A stretch of DNA of 64,000 bases from Sciurus carolinensis (lineage: Eukaryota > Chordata > Mammalia > Rodentia > Sciuridae), in contig NC_062219.1 in NCBI RefSeq assembly GCF_902686445.1, forward strand, positions 149,774,057 through 149,838,056, read 5' to 3'. Below the pieces are notes generated by a model. It did not search any database and was not told the origin of the DNA. It saw only the letters and a program-made list of their open reading frames with translations. The translations under genes were made by a program, and so were the position numbers. Below, in pieces: positions 1 through 10,169 of this stretch (its first letter is position 1; each line of letters starts with the position of its first letter).

Positions 1-69
1 TTCCAGCAGCACCAAGGCTGGGGACCAAGCCTTTCACACATGGGCCCCTGCAGGACATCATTCAAACCA

Positions 70-655
70 CTGTGCAAACTCTACACCCCTTCACAAAACA
101 TCCTGTTTCCCCTCTTCCAGGCCCTGGCAATAATTCTATTTTCTGTTTCTATGAATGTGATACTGTAGGTGCTGATATCAATGGAATCATACGGTATCTG
201 TCCTTCTGGCCTGGTTTGTCTTACTTGGTGTAATGTCCTCAAGGCTCATCCACACTGTAGCATGTTGGACTTTCCATCCTTCTCATGGCTGAATAATACT
301 GCAGCGTGGACACGCACACCATTTTGTTAGCCCATTTGGGTCATTTCCCTTTTAGTTATTACGAATAACGCTGTTGTGACTTGGTCATGCAAGTATCTCT
401 TTGAGCTTCTGTTTCCTGTTATTTTTGAGATATACCTGCATGGAATTGTGAGGATCATATGATAACTCCGTGTGGGGTTTTGGAGGAACTGCAGCCTGCT
501 CTCCACTGTGGCTGCATCACTTTACACTCCCACCAGCATGAGGTTCCAACTTCTCCACATCCCTGCCAGCAATGTCATTTTCCATTGCTGTTGTTTTAAT
601 AACCATAATGCATGTGAAGTGGTGCCTCGTTGAGCTTTTGATTGCCTCTGTGAGC
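70..655 (-). mobile_element. Old L1 LINE fragment, ORF2 C-terminus/3' end
   Basis: Read on the minus strand, this matches the last part of mammalian L1 ORF2. Plus-strand signatures include 'TGGAATCATACGGTAT', 'AATGTCCTCAAGGCTCATCC', 'ATGGCTGAATAATACT' and 'CTCCCACCAGCATGAGGTTC'. Many substitutions and no long reading frame mark it as an ancient (L1M-type) truncated copy. The subfamily cannot be assigned by eye. Confidence 0.8.
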
Positions 656-2802
656 GTGTGAGATCAAACCAGAGCAGTTGGCTCTCTCAGGACCAGAAAG
701 GCCCTCTCCCTTTAACCCCGAGCCCTGTCCTCTGGGTAAGGCCAGGATGTTGGTCCTCAGAAGAGGACATAACTCAATCTCAGCAAGGATGCTGTGAGCG
801 AGTTCACAAAAGTTCACAGAGGCATGTTAGGCTGAGAAGCTGGCATCTTTCCATGTCCGTTCAAATTCCCCAAAGATCCTTCAAAACCTTGGAGGGAAGA
901 AGAGAGGGAAGTGGGGAAGAATCAAGAATCAATCAGGGAGCACACTGAGCTCAGCATGACAAAGGAGAGGGATGGACAGGGCCCAGTGTCTTTGTTAGAC
1001 ACTGGGATTGAGGTCCCGTCACCAAGTTGCCAGACCAAATCCGATGACAGTTAAGGTCCAGCCCAGACTCAAAGATGGAATTGGATATTAACAAGGAGAA
1101 ATCAGAATCTGGCTATCAGGTTACCAGGGAGGTCAGAACCACAGAGACTAGGATCTGGAGTGAAACGGAGGCAAATTACAGGAAACAGGGTCAAAAAACC
1201 AAAAGGCCTGATTTGAGCTTCTAAATTAGGATCACTCACAAGGGAAACTGGGGAAAACTCAAGGAGCAACAGGGTTCAAGGTCACTAAGCCCTGTTAATT
1301 ACAGAGAAGCAGACTGCCAGTAATAGGATGGGGCCCCAACATCCCTAGCCACCCCAGTGGTGGGTACTCTTCCACCCCAGGGGTGGCTGTTCCCATGGGT
1401 TGAGCCACTGTCCCCCAGAGAACTGATATCCTCAGGGTCTTTCCTAATCTCTACCAGGCAAACCATAATATTTGTTCTCCATTTCTTTAGTGGGGTGAAC
1501 AGAGCAAACAGAAAAGTCAGAGCTCCCCACCCCTGATGGACCCACCCTCACCCCCAAACCAACAGGATAAAAGCGTGAGGACTGGCTGTCCAGGGCAATG
1601 GCCCCAGAAAGGCGTTCACAGAGAATCCGGAGACACGGTGTGGCGGATGGCGTTCCCAGACGGCCCCCAGGATCCCACCTCCTGGTTACTGCCTGTGTGG
1701 CATCTGTGCCACACCCTCCCTTGCACAGGGGGACCTGTGAATATGAGGGACATCTCCTGCAGGCAAAAGGCAGATTCTCCTGCATCAGCCTGACCCCATC
1801 AGAGGAGCCTTTTCAAAAGGTGAAGTGTCTGCAGACACTGCCCTACTGTCCTGGGAGGAGATGGACACTAGCTGGGAACTGCCTATGAGGCCCCAAGAGG
1901 AAGAATCCCAGCGCCAGAGCTGAGCACATCCCCGGGCCTTAGAGGGTGCTTCGGGTGAGCACGCAGCCTCAGTGACACCTTGGTATCAGCCCAGCAAGCG
2001 CCTGAGCAGAAGACCCAGCCACCCACACCCATGCTATGGCTAAGTCGGCAGCACTCTCACTCAGCAATAAAAAATGAAAACAACTTGCCTACCTGCTGGC
2101 GGACAGAAGCAGGTGGCTTACCTGGACCTCAGGTTTCTTAAGTTTGCACTGTAACGTAGGACAACAAACATACCCATCACAGACACAGAGGTCCACCTGA
2201 GATCTCAGAAGCATGCTGCCCAGCCCTCAGAGGGGTGTTGGTAACTTTTTCAAACCATACTGCTGATTAAAGAAAACACAGTGGCAACCGAGCTGGCCAT
2301 GTTTGTAAACTGGATCAAGGATCAGAAACTACAGGAGTCTCAGACCTCTTGCTGGAGGGCCCCTGACACCAGAAACAGACATAGAAACACTAAGGAACCA
2401 GTGGTGTTCCTATCATACCTGAGCCATGTGTGGACAGCGGGTGAGGCCCACGACAAACACCCCTCAGCAGGAATAACTTCCAAACAGAAACCAGCATTTG
2501 CCCAAACGGCTCCCTCCCTGTGAGCCCACAAATAATAAGTGGCAGGTAAGATGCAGAGATGATCCAAGAGCTCACACTGCCAAGCAAGTTAGTTGCCCCA
2601 GCTACATGGCACAGATCCGTGGCCACTGAGGTGGCGAGGAAGCCTCTGCTACGTGGAAGAAAGTGGGGCGTGCCAGGAAGTGCAAGGGGGCAGGACGGCC
2701 AGGCCTTTTTTTTCCCTCAGAAGCTGAGAGACAAAAGAAAATGCTGCAGCCTTGCTAGTGTAGGGCCTTTGTGGAGGCTGACGTGTGTCAGTCAGATGTG
2801 AG
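656..2802. other. Unique intergenic DNA, no feature seen
   Basis: About 2.1 kb of mixed-composition sequence. I recognise no repeat, exon or RNA gene. The open frames are at most ~113 codons, overlap on both strands and resemble no known protein. Confidence 0.5.
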
Positions 2803-2806
2803 GGTG

Positions 2807-2842
<36 letters not shown>
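2803..2842. repeat. (TG)n microsatellite
   Basis: About 40 bp of TG dinucleotides with one GC interruption. It can form Z-DNA and is probably length-polymorphic. Confidence 0.95.
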
Positions 2843-2844
<2 letters not shown>

Positions 2845-2989
2845 ACTGAGTAGCCTGTCAGAGCCTCGTTTCCAGGATGCAAGTCTCCCCCTAACTGATA
2901 ACACTCTAAATAACAGGTGAGTGACTCCTGGCAGGAAGGAGATTGTCTGACCTCATTGTTTGCCTTTTCCCCCCTCTTTGTTCTTCACA

Positions 2990-3285
2990 AATAAAGGTTT
3001 TTTAATAAACTGAAAGGTCCTCCGCTCCTGCCTGATGATAAAATGAAAGGGACCAGTGAGGTATGGTACAACGTGGCAGCAGAAAAGGAGAAGCTCATCA
3101 GAAAATAACAAAGGTGCAAGCGGAAGATAAGGCGGCTGCGGAGATTAATCCTGCCTGCCTGATTGTTTTCTTTAATACCGAGCCTGCAAGAGCGGGCGAT
3201 AAGTTTGCTGAGTAATTTGGTTTTGGGTGAGGAAATAAAATTCAGGTGGGCCCCATAATTGATTTCCCTTTCTTTAGTTTTCTAA
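2990..3285. promoter_or_regulatory. Candidate conserved noncoding element
   Basis: A repeat-free stretch with balanced to AT-rich composition and several regulatory-looking cores: 'GAGATTAATCC' (K50 homeodomain/OTX-like), 'GATTGTTTTC' (forkhead-like), 'GCGGGCGATAAG' (GATA-like) and 'CCATAATTGATT'. It has no coding frame and no repeat signature. This is a compositional impression only; conservation cannot be tested from one sequence. Confidence 0.25.
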
Positions 3286-3291
3286 ACATTA

Positions 3292-3317
3292 AACAACAAC
3301 AACAACAACAACAAAAA
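3292..3317. repeat. (CAA)n microsatellite
   Basis: A short run of about eight CAA triplets followed by A-rich sequence. Confidence 0.9.
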
Positions 3318-3524
3318 GGCCTGCCTTGGCAACACTCTTTCTTCCAGCAGCTCTGCCAGGCCTGTCCTCTTGACCTGCCACCCAGCCCTTCTTGATCCCA
3401 AATGCTTCCCGGAGGAGGGCAGGAGCGAGAGGATGGTGGTTCCCCTTGCCCAGCAAGACCAGGTGCCATGCCAACAAAACCCTTAAATTCAGGTCTGCTA
3501 AGAACTGGGACTGCATTCTCCAAA

Positions 3525-4060
3525 AAGGATGCTGGGGTCCTGATCGCCAGCACCCCTCTCTTAGGAGAGGTAACTAAGTTAAATGAGCTTGTGGGGTGAA
3601 CCCCACTGCAGAGGACTGGTGGGGATGTGCAGACAGACCCGCTCACAGGGAGAGTCCTGGGAAAATGAAGGCAGAGACCAGGCGGCAAATCTCTAGTCAA
3701 GAACTCCAAGATGGCCAGCAAATCCACACCAGAGGGACAGACGTGAGGCAGATTCACCCTGGAGTCTCCAGGGGAACCAGCTTCTCACTTTACACAGATC
3801 AATGAAACAAAGCCAACAGAATGGGCCCTAACCCAGTATCACTGCTGTCCTTATAAGAGACTGGGACACAGAGAGAAGATGCCATCTGCCAACCTGGGGA
3901 GGCCTCAGCAGCCCAACCCTGCCCACACCTTGACCTTGGAAGGGCAGCCTCCAAAAGAGCAGTGAGAATGAATGTGTGCTGTTGGACCTGCAGCTGGCGC
4001 CCTGAGCAGCAGTGCCACTTTGTTATGGTGGCCCTATGACACTAATTCAGGTTCACCTGT
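3525..4060 (+). mobile_element. MaLR (MLT1-like) LTR relic, probably composite
   Basis: The 3' part from 3820 follows the mammalian MaLR LTR pattern: 'GGGCCCTAACCCAGTATCAC', 'TGTCCTTATAAGAGACTGGG', an 'ACACCTTGACCTTGG' block, then 'TTTGTTATGGTGGCCCTATG'. The 5' part from 3525 resembles the start of such LTRs ('GTAACTAAGTTAAATGAG'). The middle, 3605-3815, looks like a second LTR's internal block ('GGCAGAGACCAGG...GATGGCCAGCAA...TGGAGTCTCCAGGGG'), so two LTRs may be nested or recombined. It is heavily diverged and noncoding. Confidence 0.45.
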
Positions 4061-4140
4061 AACATCTGCAGGAAGCAGGGAACTCACCTCTAACCCGAAG
4101 GTCCTATTATCCCAAGTTCTCATGCTCTTCACACCCCCAG

Positions 4141-4156
4141 CCCATCTGTTTCTTTT
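4141..4156. repeat. Target-site duplication, left copy, of the 4.16-kb SINE
   Basis: 'CCCATCTGTTTCTTT' here pairs with 'CCCATCTATTTCTTT' at 4370-4384, one mismatch in 15. The pair fixes both ends of the enclosed SINE. Confidence 0.8.
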
Positions 4157-4369
4157 ACTTTTTGGGGGAGTCGAGTACCAGGGATTGCACTCAGGGGCAC
4201 TAGACCCCTGAGCCACATCCCCAGCCCTATTTTGTATTTTATTTAGAAACAGGGTCTCACTGAGTTGCTTAGTGCCTCATCATTGCTGAGGCTGGCTTTG
4301 AACTCTCAGTCCTCCTGCCTCAGCCTCCCGAGCTGCAGGGACTGCAGGCGTGCACGACCGCGCCCAGCT
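4157..4369 (-). mobile_element. B1-dID SINE
   Basis: On the plus strand the order is ID 3' half ('CCAGGGATTGCACTCAGGGGC...TGAGCCACATCCCCAGCCC'), a T-rich linker, then the B1 half ('GAGACAGGGTCTCACTGAGTTGC' in variant form, 'CTCCTGCCTCAGCCTCCCGAG', 'GCGTGCACGACCGCGCCCAGC'). Both halves are full length, and the element is flanked by a 15-bp duplication with one mismatch. It is a pol III retroposon mobilised by L1 machinery. Confidence 0.92.
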
Positions 4370-4384
4370 CCCATCTATTTCTTT

Positions 4385-5635
4385 CGCATTAAGCACAATA
4401 TCAAAAAAGTCGGTCTAACCAAAGTGAGACCTGAGGTGCACCCTGTCCCTTGCTTCTCTGTGAGAGGATCAGTGCTTTCCTTCCTAGGACGCTGGTAACA
4501 ACGAAGTCATCACCTTCACTGGCTCAGCCGCTTCCCTGTCCTTGTGCCTGGTATGGAAGCCTGAGCAGTAACCTTGCTGGTCACAATGTGTACTGAGAGG
4601 CTGGCTTCAAGAGGCGATGCCCACCACAAGTCCCCAAGGTCAGGCCACGTGCTATATCCCAACTCCTCATCTCCTGAATTTACAAAATCTGGCTTGGCCT
4701 TTTGGATCAGTGCTCTGTGCTCTCCAGACAACTTGCATGGGCATGAACCAACCCAGATCTTGTTAAGTGCTTGCTGCTTCGGTTCAGGAAGTCTAGGCAG
4801 CAGCTGCAGAGACCACACATCTACCAGGCACCCAGGTGACCCCAAGGCTGCAGGGCATGGGACACGCGTAAGCATCAGGGCTGCAGCATCATGGGGCAGA
4901 GGTGAGGGGAAAGTGGCTCCAAGGCAAAGCTCTAGTGGTCACACAACCCCACAGACTCAGAAGTCAGTCTGTGGAGCAGTCAGAGGGAAAAACGGAAAGG
5001 AGCCATCTGTGGGGACTCAAAGGAGAGCGCACAGCACGGAGTTGTACACCGGGCTCCTGCGCCAGCAGCAGAGTCTTATTTATTGTGACAAAATGAACAG
5101 CCCCCAGGTTGCACATCCAGCAGCTAATTTCTCATCCTCTCTATTATGTGAATGAGATGGGAAGGAGTTTCCTGGTTCTCACAGATACCACTGAATGAGA
5201 GAGCTGAGTGAATTCCCTGAAAGCCACACAGTAGCCTCCATCCTCTGACTCAGGGTTTCAAGGGGCGGAAGCCAAGCAGTGGCTAGAGATGGGAAAGGGG
5301 TGAAGAAACTGCAGGGCAGATGCGCCGCCTAGACATCCCCTTGGAAAAGGGCTGAAGAGCTGGAGGGACTTCCCTTCCAGGACAGATGTTCCCTGAGACC
5401 CAAGTGATCAGCCAGGGAAGGGTTTCCCACTTTGCAGGGTTCATCTCCATGCTGGCAGGGCGAAGTCTCCCCATCAGAAAGTGGGGCCCAGGCAGCAGTC
5501 ACTGCCTCTCCAGAGACTCCCTCCATCTACTCAACCAGCCCCCAAAGCCTCAGCAATCACAATCTTCCCCAGGAGAAGGGCGAGGGCCCTGTTCTGGTTC
5601 AAGTAAGTGCCGCGGGAAACACAGATCTCAAGTTT
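4385..5635. other. Unique DNA, no feature seen
   Basis: No repeat or gene is recognised. The plus-strand frame 4574-5155 (193 codons) has no recognisable domain and sits in ordinary-looking sequence, so I treat it as chance. Confidence 0.45.
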
Positions 5636-5639
5636 TGGT

Positions 5640-5735
5640 TACACCCCTTACCAACGACGACGAAACCGAGGCCCAGAGTGGTGGATGGATTTACCCAAAG
5701 TCACCTAGCAGGGCACAGCTGAGCCTTCCGAGTCC
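5640..5735 (-). mobile_element. MIR SINE fragment
   Basis: It matches reverse-complemented MIR core: 'GACGAAACCGAGGCCCAGAG...ACCCAAAGTCACCTAGCAGGG'. Typical ancient mammal-wide divergence. Confidence 0.65.
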
Positions 5736-5962
5736 CTGCAGTGGTCACAGTCTGGTGGCAAGATAAGTCTAAGGGAACAGGGCTGGGGTGGTGGTGGGGG
5801 TCTAAAGAGGATGGATACCCCATATAAAATCCTCCTGACTCCGAAGTCTGGGGAACGACATATGGGAGAACAATCTCTGCTATGGAGAAGTAGAGTGGGC
5901 CACCTGAGGGGTCAGCGACTCAGCGTTCCCTAACGTAGTCCAGGGGTGAAAAACTGTGGTCG

Positions 5963-6150
5963 CCAGTCAGGCGTGGGAAAACCGGGAAAACCGAACGCCC
6001 AGCCACTTGGGAGACTGAGGAAGGAGGACACAGAGTTCAAGGCTAGCCTCAGGAACTTGAGCAAGACCCTATCTCATAAAAAATAAAAAGGACTGGGGGT
6101 GCGGCCAGGAGATGGAGGGCACCGGACTCAAATCCCCAGTGCCCCCTACA
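5963..6150 (+). mobile_element. Degenerate B1-dID SINE that seeds the CA array
   Basis: The B1 half begins near 'CCAGTCAGGCGTGG' and continues 'CAGCCACTTGGGAGACTGAGG', 'GAGTTCAAGGCTAGCCTCAG'. An A-rich linker follows, then a decayed ID half ('GGACTGGGGGTGCGG...GGACTCAAATCCCCAGTG'). The 3' tail leads directly into the CA-rich array, so the array probably grew from the SINE tail. Confidence 0.75.
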
Positions 6151-6300
6151 CACACTCACACACACTCGGATTTGATCCCCAGAGCCCCCCAACACACACA
6201 CACACACACACACACACACTCCCACACTCACACACACCCGGGCTCGATCCCCAGAGCCTCCTCACAGACACCCCCTGGCTCGATCCCCAGTGCCCCCTAC
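6123..6300 (+). repeat. Four tandem copies of an ID-tail unit separated by CA runs
   Basis: The ID 3' end 'GGCTCGATCCCCAGTGCCCCC' pattern occurs at about 6123, 6168, 6239 and 6276, each followed by CA-rich sequence of differing length. Only the box-B/3' portion is repeated, not whole SINEs. That indicates local tandem duplication rather than four insertions. Confidence 0.75.
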
Positions 6301-6835
6301 ACACACACACACACACACACTCACTCTCACACACACACGCAGTCTCAGACACACTCACACACACTCTCACACACACTCTCACACACGTATACACTCACAC
6401 ACACACACTCATACACACGCACACCCACACCCACTCACATTCTCTCACACACGCACTCTCTCACACACATACACACTCTCACACACTCATACACACTCAC
6501 ACTCACACACTCATACACACACTCACACTCACACACACATACACACACTCACACGCTCATACACACACTCACACTCACACTCATACACACACACACACAT
6601 TCATACACACACTCACACTCATACACACACTCACACACCCACCCACACACCCACACTCACACACAGTCACACTCATACACACACACACATTCATACACAC
6701 ACACTCACACTCATACACACACTCACACACCCACCCACACACCCACACACTCACACAGGCACACACTCTCACACACACACACACACACACTCACACACAC
6801 ACCCACACTCACACACGGCCGACGCCCGAGCCAGG
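6147..6835. repeat. ~690-bp compound CA-rich microsatellite/minisatellite
   Basis: Almost pure (CA)n with CACACT, CATACA and CACCCA variants. It lacks TAA, TAG and TGA on the plus strand, so all three frames are open for up to 368 codons of His-Thr-Ser repeats. These are not genes. A higher-order duplication of about 92 bp lies at 6581-6762. Confidence 0.95.
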
Positions 6836-7205
6836 CTCCAGGCCATGGCCTCCACATCTCGGCTCACCCGGCGGAGCCTGCTTCCACCACTGTCGCGAAG
6901 CACCTGAACGAGGAGGAGGGTTTACGCCGCTCACCATGCCGAGGCCTCGTGGCTGGAGGACGCCGCACCTTGGCCCACGGCGAGGCGGGACACGTGCGCG
7001 CAACCCAGGGGCGGCCGGGAAACAGGAAGAGCTGCTCTACCTGTGGCCCCGTGGAGGCCACGCCCCAGTGACCTCACTTCCTGCCCCGAGGCCCCGCCTC
7101 TTAAAGGCTCCACCCCGCCCCACTGTGCCCAGGCTGGGAGCAGCCTCCCGCACACCGGCCGTGAGTGCCGGATGTCCTAACCAGGGCCGCCCCGGGAGGT
7201 GTTAG
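6820..7205. promoter_or_regulatory. CpG island, candidate promoter
   Basis: My hand count gives about 35 CpGs in roughly 385 bp of ~two-thirds GC sequence. Observed/expected is therefore well above the usual 0.6 cut-off, unlike the CpG-poor surroundings. It contains GC-box-like cores ('GCCCCGCCTC', 'CACCCCGCCCC'), an ETS-like 'ACTTCCTG', an E-box 'CACGTG' and a weak TATA-like 'CTCTTAAAGG' near 7098. A splice-donor-like 'GTGAGT' lies at 7161. No coding frame can be supported. It could start an unannotated lncRNA or be an orphan island; direction is undecided. Confidence 0.6.
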
Positions 7206-7370
7206 AAATACAGACTCCGGGACCCTCCAGCCCACTGCCGCAGAATCTGGGTGATTCTGAGGAGCGCTGCCTGGCTGCACGCGGGATCCCCCTGCTGCCT
7301 GGCGGAGGGGTGCTTGGCTTGGTGTCGTTGTTGTTGGTTGGTTGTTGGGTTGGCTGTGCTGTTGGCTTGG
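7206..7370. other. Unique DNA with GTT/GGTT-rich run
   Basis: After the CpG island the sequence returns to ordinary composition. 7325-7365 is a short GTT/GGTT-rich low-complexity run next to the B1 fragment. No gene is seen. Confidence 0.5.
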
Positions 7371-7443
7371 AACCTGCCAGCAATCCTCCTCCCTCAGCCT
7401 CCCGAGCCACTGGGGTTATAGGCGTGCACCACTGCACCAGGTA
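7371..7443 (-). mobile_element. B1-like SINE fragment
   Basis: 'CTCCTCCCTCAGCCTCCCGAG' and 'TATAGGCGTGCACCACTGCACC' are the reverse complement of the first ~70 bp of the B1 half. The ID half is absent, so this is truncated or a monomer. Confidence 0.75.
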
Positions 7444-7679
7444 GAGGGTGGTTTTGAGAGAGGCGAGAACCAGGGAGAGGAGAACAGGACACAAAATATG
7501 CACTCAGAGGCCACAAACTGTTCTGTACTCCAGCTTTACAAAGGCCCAGGCACAGTCAGGAAAGAAAGGGGTGAAGACGTGGAAACTAAGCAGACCCAGT
7601 CCTCTGGGGCCCCTCCCTTGGGAGCGAGCTCCTAGGAAAGAGGCCTCATGCAGGTGGGGTGGCCCCTTTCTGCCCTTGT

Positions 7680-7860
7680 TCCTTCTGCAGTGCAACAGCA
7701 GCAAGGCCACATCTTGGAAGTGAAGATAGTACCCCATCCCACTCCACCAGCACCTTACTCTTCCCAGCCTCCAGAACTGTGAAACATACATTTTTGTTAT
7801 TTAAAATTATCCAGTTTCAGGTAACTTGTCATAGTGGCACAGATGGCCTACACAAGAAGG
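7680..7860 (+). mobile_element. MaLR (MLT1-like) LTR 3' fragment
   Basis: 'CCAGCCTCCAGAACTGTGAAAC', then 'TTTTTGTTATTTAAAATTATCCAGT' and 'GTAACTTGTCATAGTGGCAC', follow the conserved 3' end of MaLR LTRs. The 5' half is not recognisable. Confidence 0.6.
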
Positions 7861-7894
7861 TTACAAAGTGGGTGACAGAGATGACTGAGTCACT

Positions 7895-8010
7895 AGTTCT
7901 GCATGACATTAGGCAAATTATTTAACCTGTAAGCTTCAGTTTGCTCATCTGTTAAATGGAGAAAATAACAGCTAATTCATGGAGTCTTTGTGTTCTGTCC
8001 AGAACTGAAT
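7895..8010 (+). mobile_element. MIR SINE fragment
   Basis: 'TGACATTAGGCAAATTATTTAACC...TTCAGTTTGCTCATCTGTTAAATGG' is the conserved MIR core in plus orientation. Confidence 0.75.
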
Positions 8011-9725
8011 GTATAAATCTCTTAACAGTGTTTCTGGTACATTTGGGCAAAAACAGTGGCTTTAATTAGTGGCAGTTTCTTCAATCCCATGGTCATTCTG
8101 AAGAAGATTTTAAGTTAGTATAAGACAGATGAGATGCAGACAGTAACCTTCTCTTCGAAGAATAAAAAAGGAATGTCATGGTTTATAAATAACTCTCCTG
8201 GCCACCAAAGAATGTTATCTCCGGCCCCTCCGGGCAAGCCTAATTTAATACACCACAGTGGTTCCCTATGCATGTAAAATGAACAATGATAAAGAATAGG
8301 CAGGAAAACATGGGAAGGCTCCAAAATCAAAAAGGCGTTAACTGATGGGGGAAAGGGCGCAAGGAATTAGGTTAAAATTATATGAAAGACCCTGCAGATA
8401 AATACCACAGTGAAAAGATAGCTAATTGAAGAATGAGAGCGTTTTCTTAACCAGTGCTAGCTGAGTAAAAATATAATTATCTTTGATTCATGAAGATTGC
8501 TACAATATGACTCATTTACCAAAACAGTTACTAGCGGAATCACATTTGTTACTGTGAGAGACCACGTGGGAGCTCGGGCTGTAGTAAATACCAAGTATGC
8601 TCTGCTTTCACAATGGCAGCTTCCGGGAGAGCTCTTTCAGGGTTTCCTGTGGTGCTGCTGCTCTCTGCAGGGCCACGTGCCTCTGTCAGGATGCAGAGGC
8701 CATTCTGTGCCCTGGGAGATGCTGGCAGAAACACTCCTGGCCAGGTCCTGGGAGAGTGGACACCCTCCGCATCCCAAACCCTACCTTCCTGCCAGTGGGG
8801 TGCAGATCTGGGCAGTGCAGCATCCCCCCCCCCCCAGCTCTCCTGCATTCCTGAAAATGTCTTTTTCTTCAAAGATTGCCCACGCCCTGAAATTACAAGA
8901 CATTTCTTATTGGTTATTAGTGGTCTGATGGCTCTAAGATAGAAAACCAGCATTTTCCCAGTCAAACCTTTTCCCTAGAACACAACCAACCATGGCCGGC
9001 TGCAGGGACATCACTGCAGGATGGAGCTGGCTAAAACTTCAGCCCTCCCACGGCCTGGGGGCCCGAGGATTGGAAGAGGACGGCCAGGCAAGGTGGTAAG
9101 CCGGGCAGGGGGCAGATGATGGGCAGAGGGACTGAAGGGGCAGGGACTTTGAGGTTCTGGCCTGAGCTCCCCAAGGCCAGATGAAGTTCAGGCTGCGGTG
9201 TCACGAGGAGAGCTCTATGCTCTATAAAGTAAAATGAGATAGGGAACAGCATTTCCCATGCAGTAAAACGTCTCTGCAGGGAGAAATGTCCAGAAAAGGC
9301 AGCAGCAGCAAATGGTTCCGAAAGGACAAGAGTAATGAAAATAAATACAGCTTACAAGCCTAATGAAGAACGTTTCAGAGCAGGTTGAGACCCTAACTGA
9401 TACAAATGAGGATCATTATCTTCCCGGGCTCTCCTGTTCAGTGTAGGGGAGAACCATGCAAATAGGAGATGACCAGGCTCTAATGGCAGAATTATAACCC
9501 CACACCAGACCCGAGTCTCCTTGGAAGCAGGGCCATTTTCATCTCCAGTCCCAAAGCCACTGGCAGGTCTGAAAACCATCAAGATAGATGACGTTAGCTG
9601 TCCTCATCCAAGGGTGACGGATGATTTAGGAGCAGTCCTTCCCCACAATATGCATAAATACTTTTGTAAGGCCCGGAAGCTAAAAACGATTCCAGATAAA
9701 ATTCTCTCCCAGGCTAAGAGCCGTC
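8011..9725. other. Unique DNA, mostly AT-rich, with a C13-like run
   Basis: No recognisable repeat or gene. 8195-8530 is AT-rich and repeat-free ('AAGATAGCTAATTGAAG', 'TATAATTATCTTTGATTCATG'), and might be conserved noncoding DNA. A homopolymer C run lies at 8825-8837. Confidence 0.4.
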
Positions 9726-9729
9726 ACGC

Positions 9730-9915
9730 CATGCTTTATGAAGCACCTACTATGTGCTGCCATCAGGTCACATGCATCATTTCATCTGACCCCATCCACA
9801 ATCATGCCCATGAGGCAGGTGTTCACAATACTCTCCATTTCAAAGCTAAGAATAACTAAGACCCAGAGAGGTTGAATAACTTGCCCAAGATCACACAGTG
9901 AGTGATAAATTAAAA
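9730..9915 (-). mobile_element. MIR SINE, long fragment
   Basis: Most of MIR in reverse complement: 'GAAGCACCTACTATGTGCTG', 'ATGAGGCAGGTGTTCACAAT', 'ACCCAGAGAGGTTGAATAAC' and 'TGCCCAAGATCACACAGTGAG'. Confidence 0.8.
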
Positions 9916-10169
9916 TAGAAAAACATCTCTGATAGATTGATTTTAAGATCAGACTCTGTGAAGAGGTGGCAAGAATAAAAATTAATGGTCACATCAGAGC
10001 AGATAGGAAAGGAAAGATCGTTTCAGGTAGAGAGAGCTGTTCTGGCAGGGCTTACTGCGCCCTGCATTTCTGCCTCACGAGCTGTCCATTGGGGCCACCC
10101 GACTGGAGTTGGAAGAGCCACCTGTGAGGTAAATTGTCCACATGCCAGAAAGAGGGTGCTGGCAGGAGG

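Noticed and set aside
6147..6835. CRISPR-like direct repeats with spacers
   Set aside because: Eukaryotic context, and the units are CA microsatellite and SINE tail with irregular spacing.
6099..7205. Long plus-strand frames of up to 368 codons rich in His-Thr-Ser
   Set aside because: All three frames are open because CA-rich repeats contain no stop codons. The product is simple-sequence translation.
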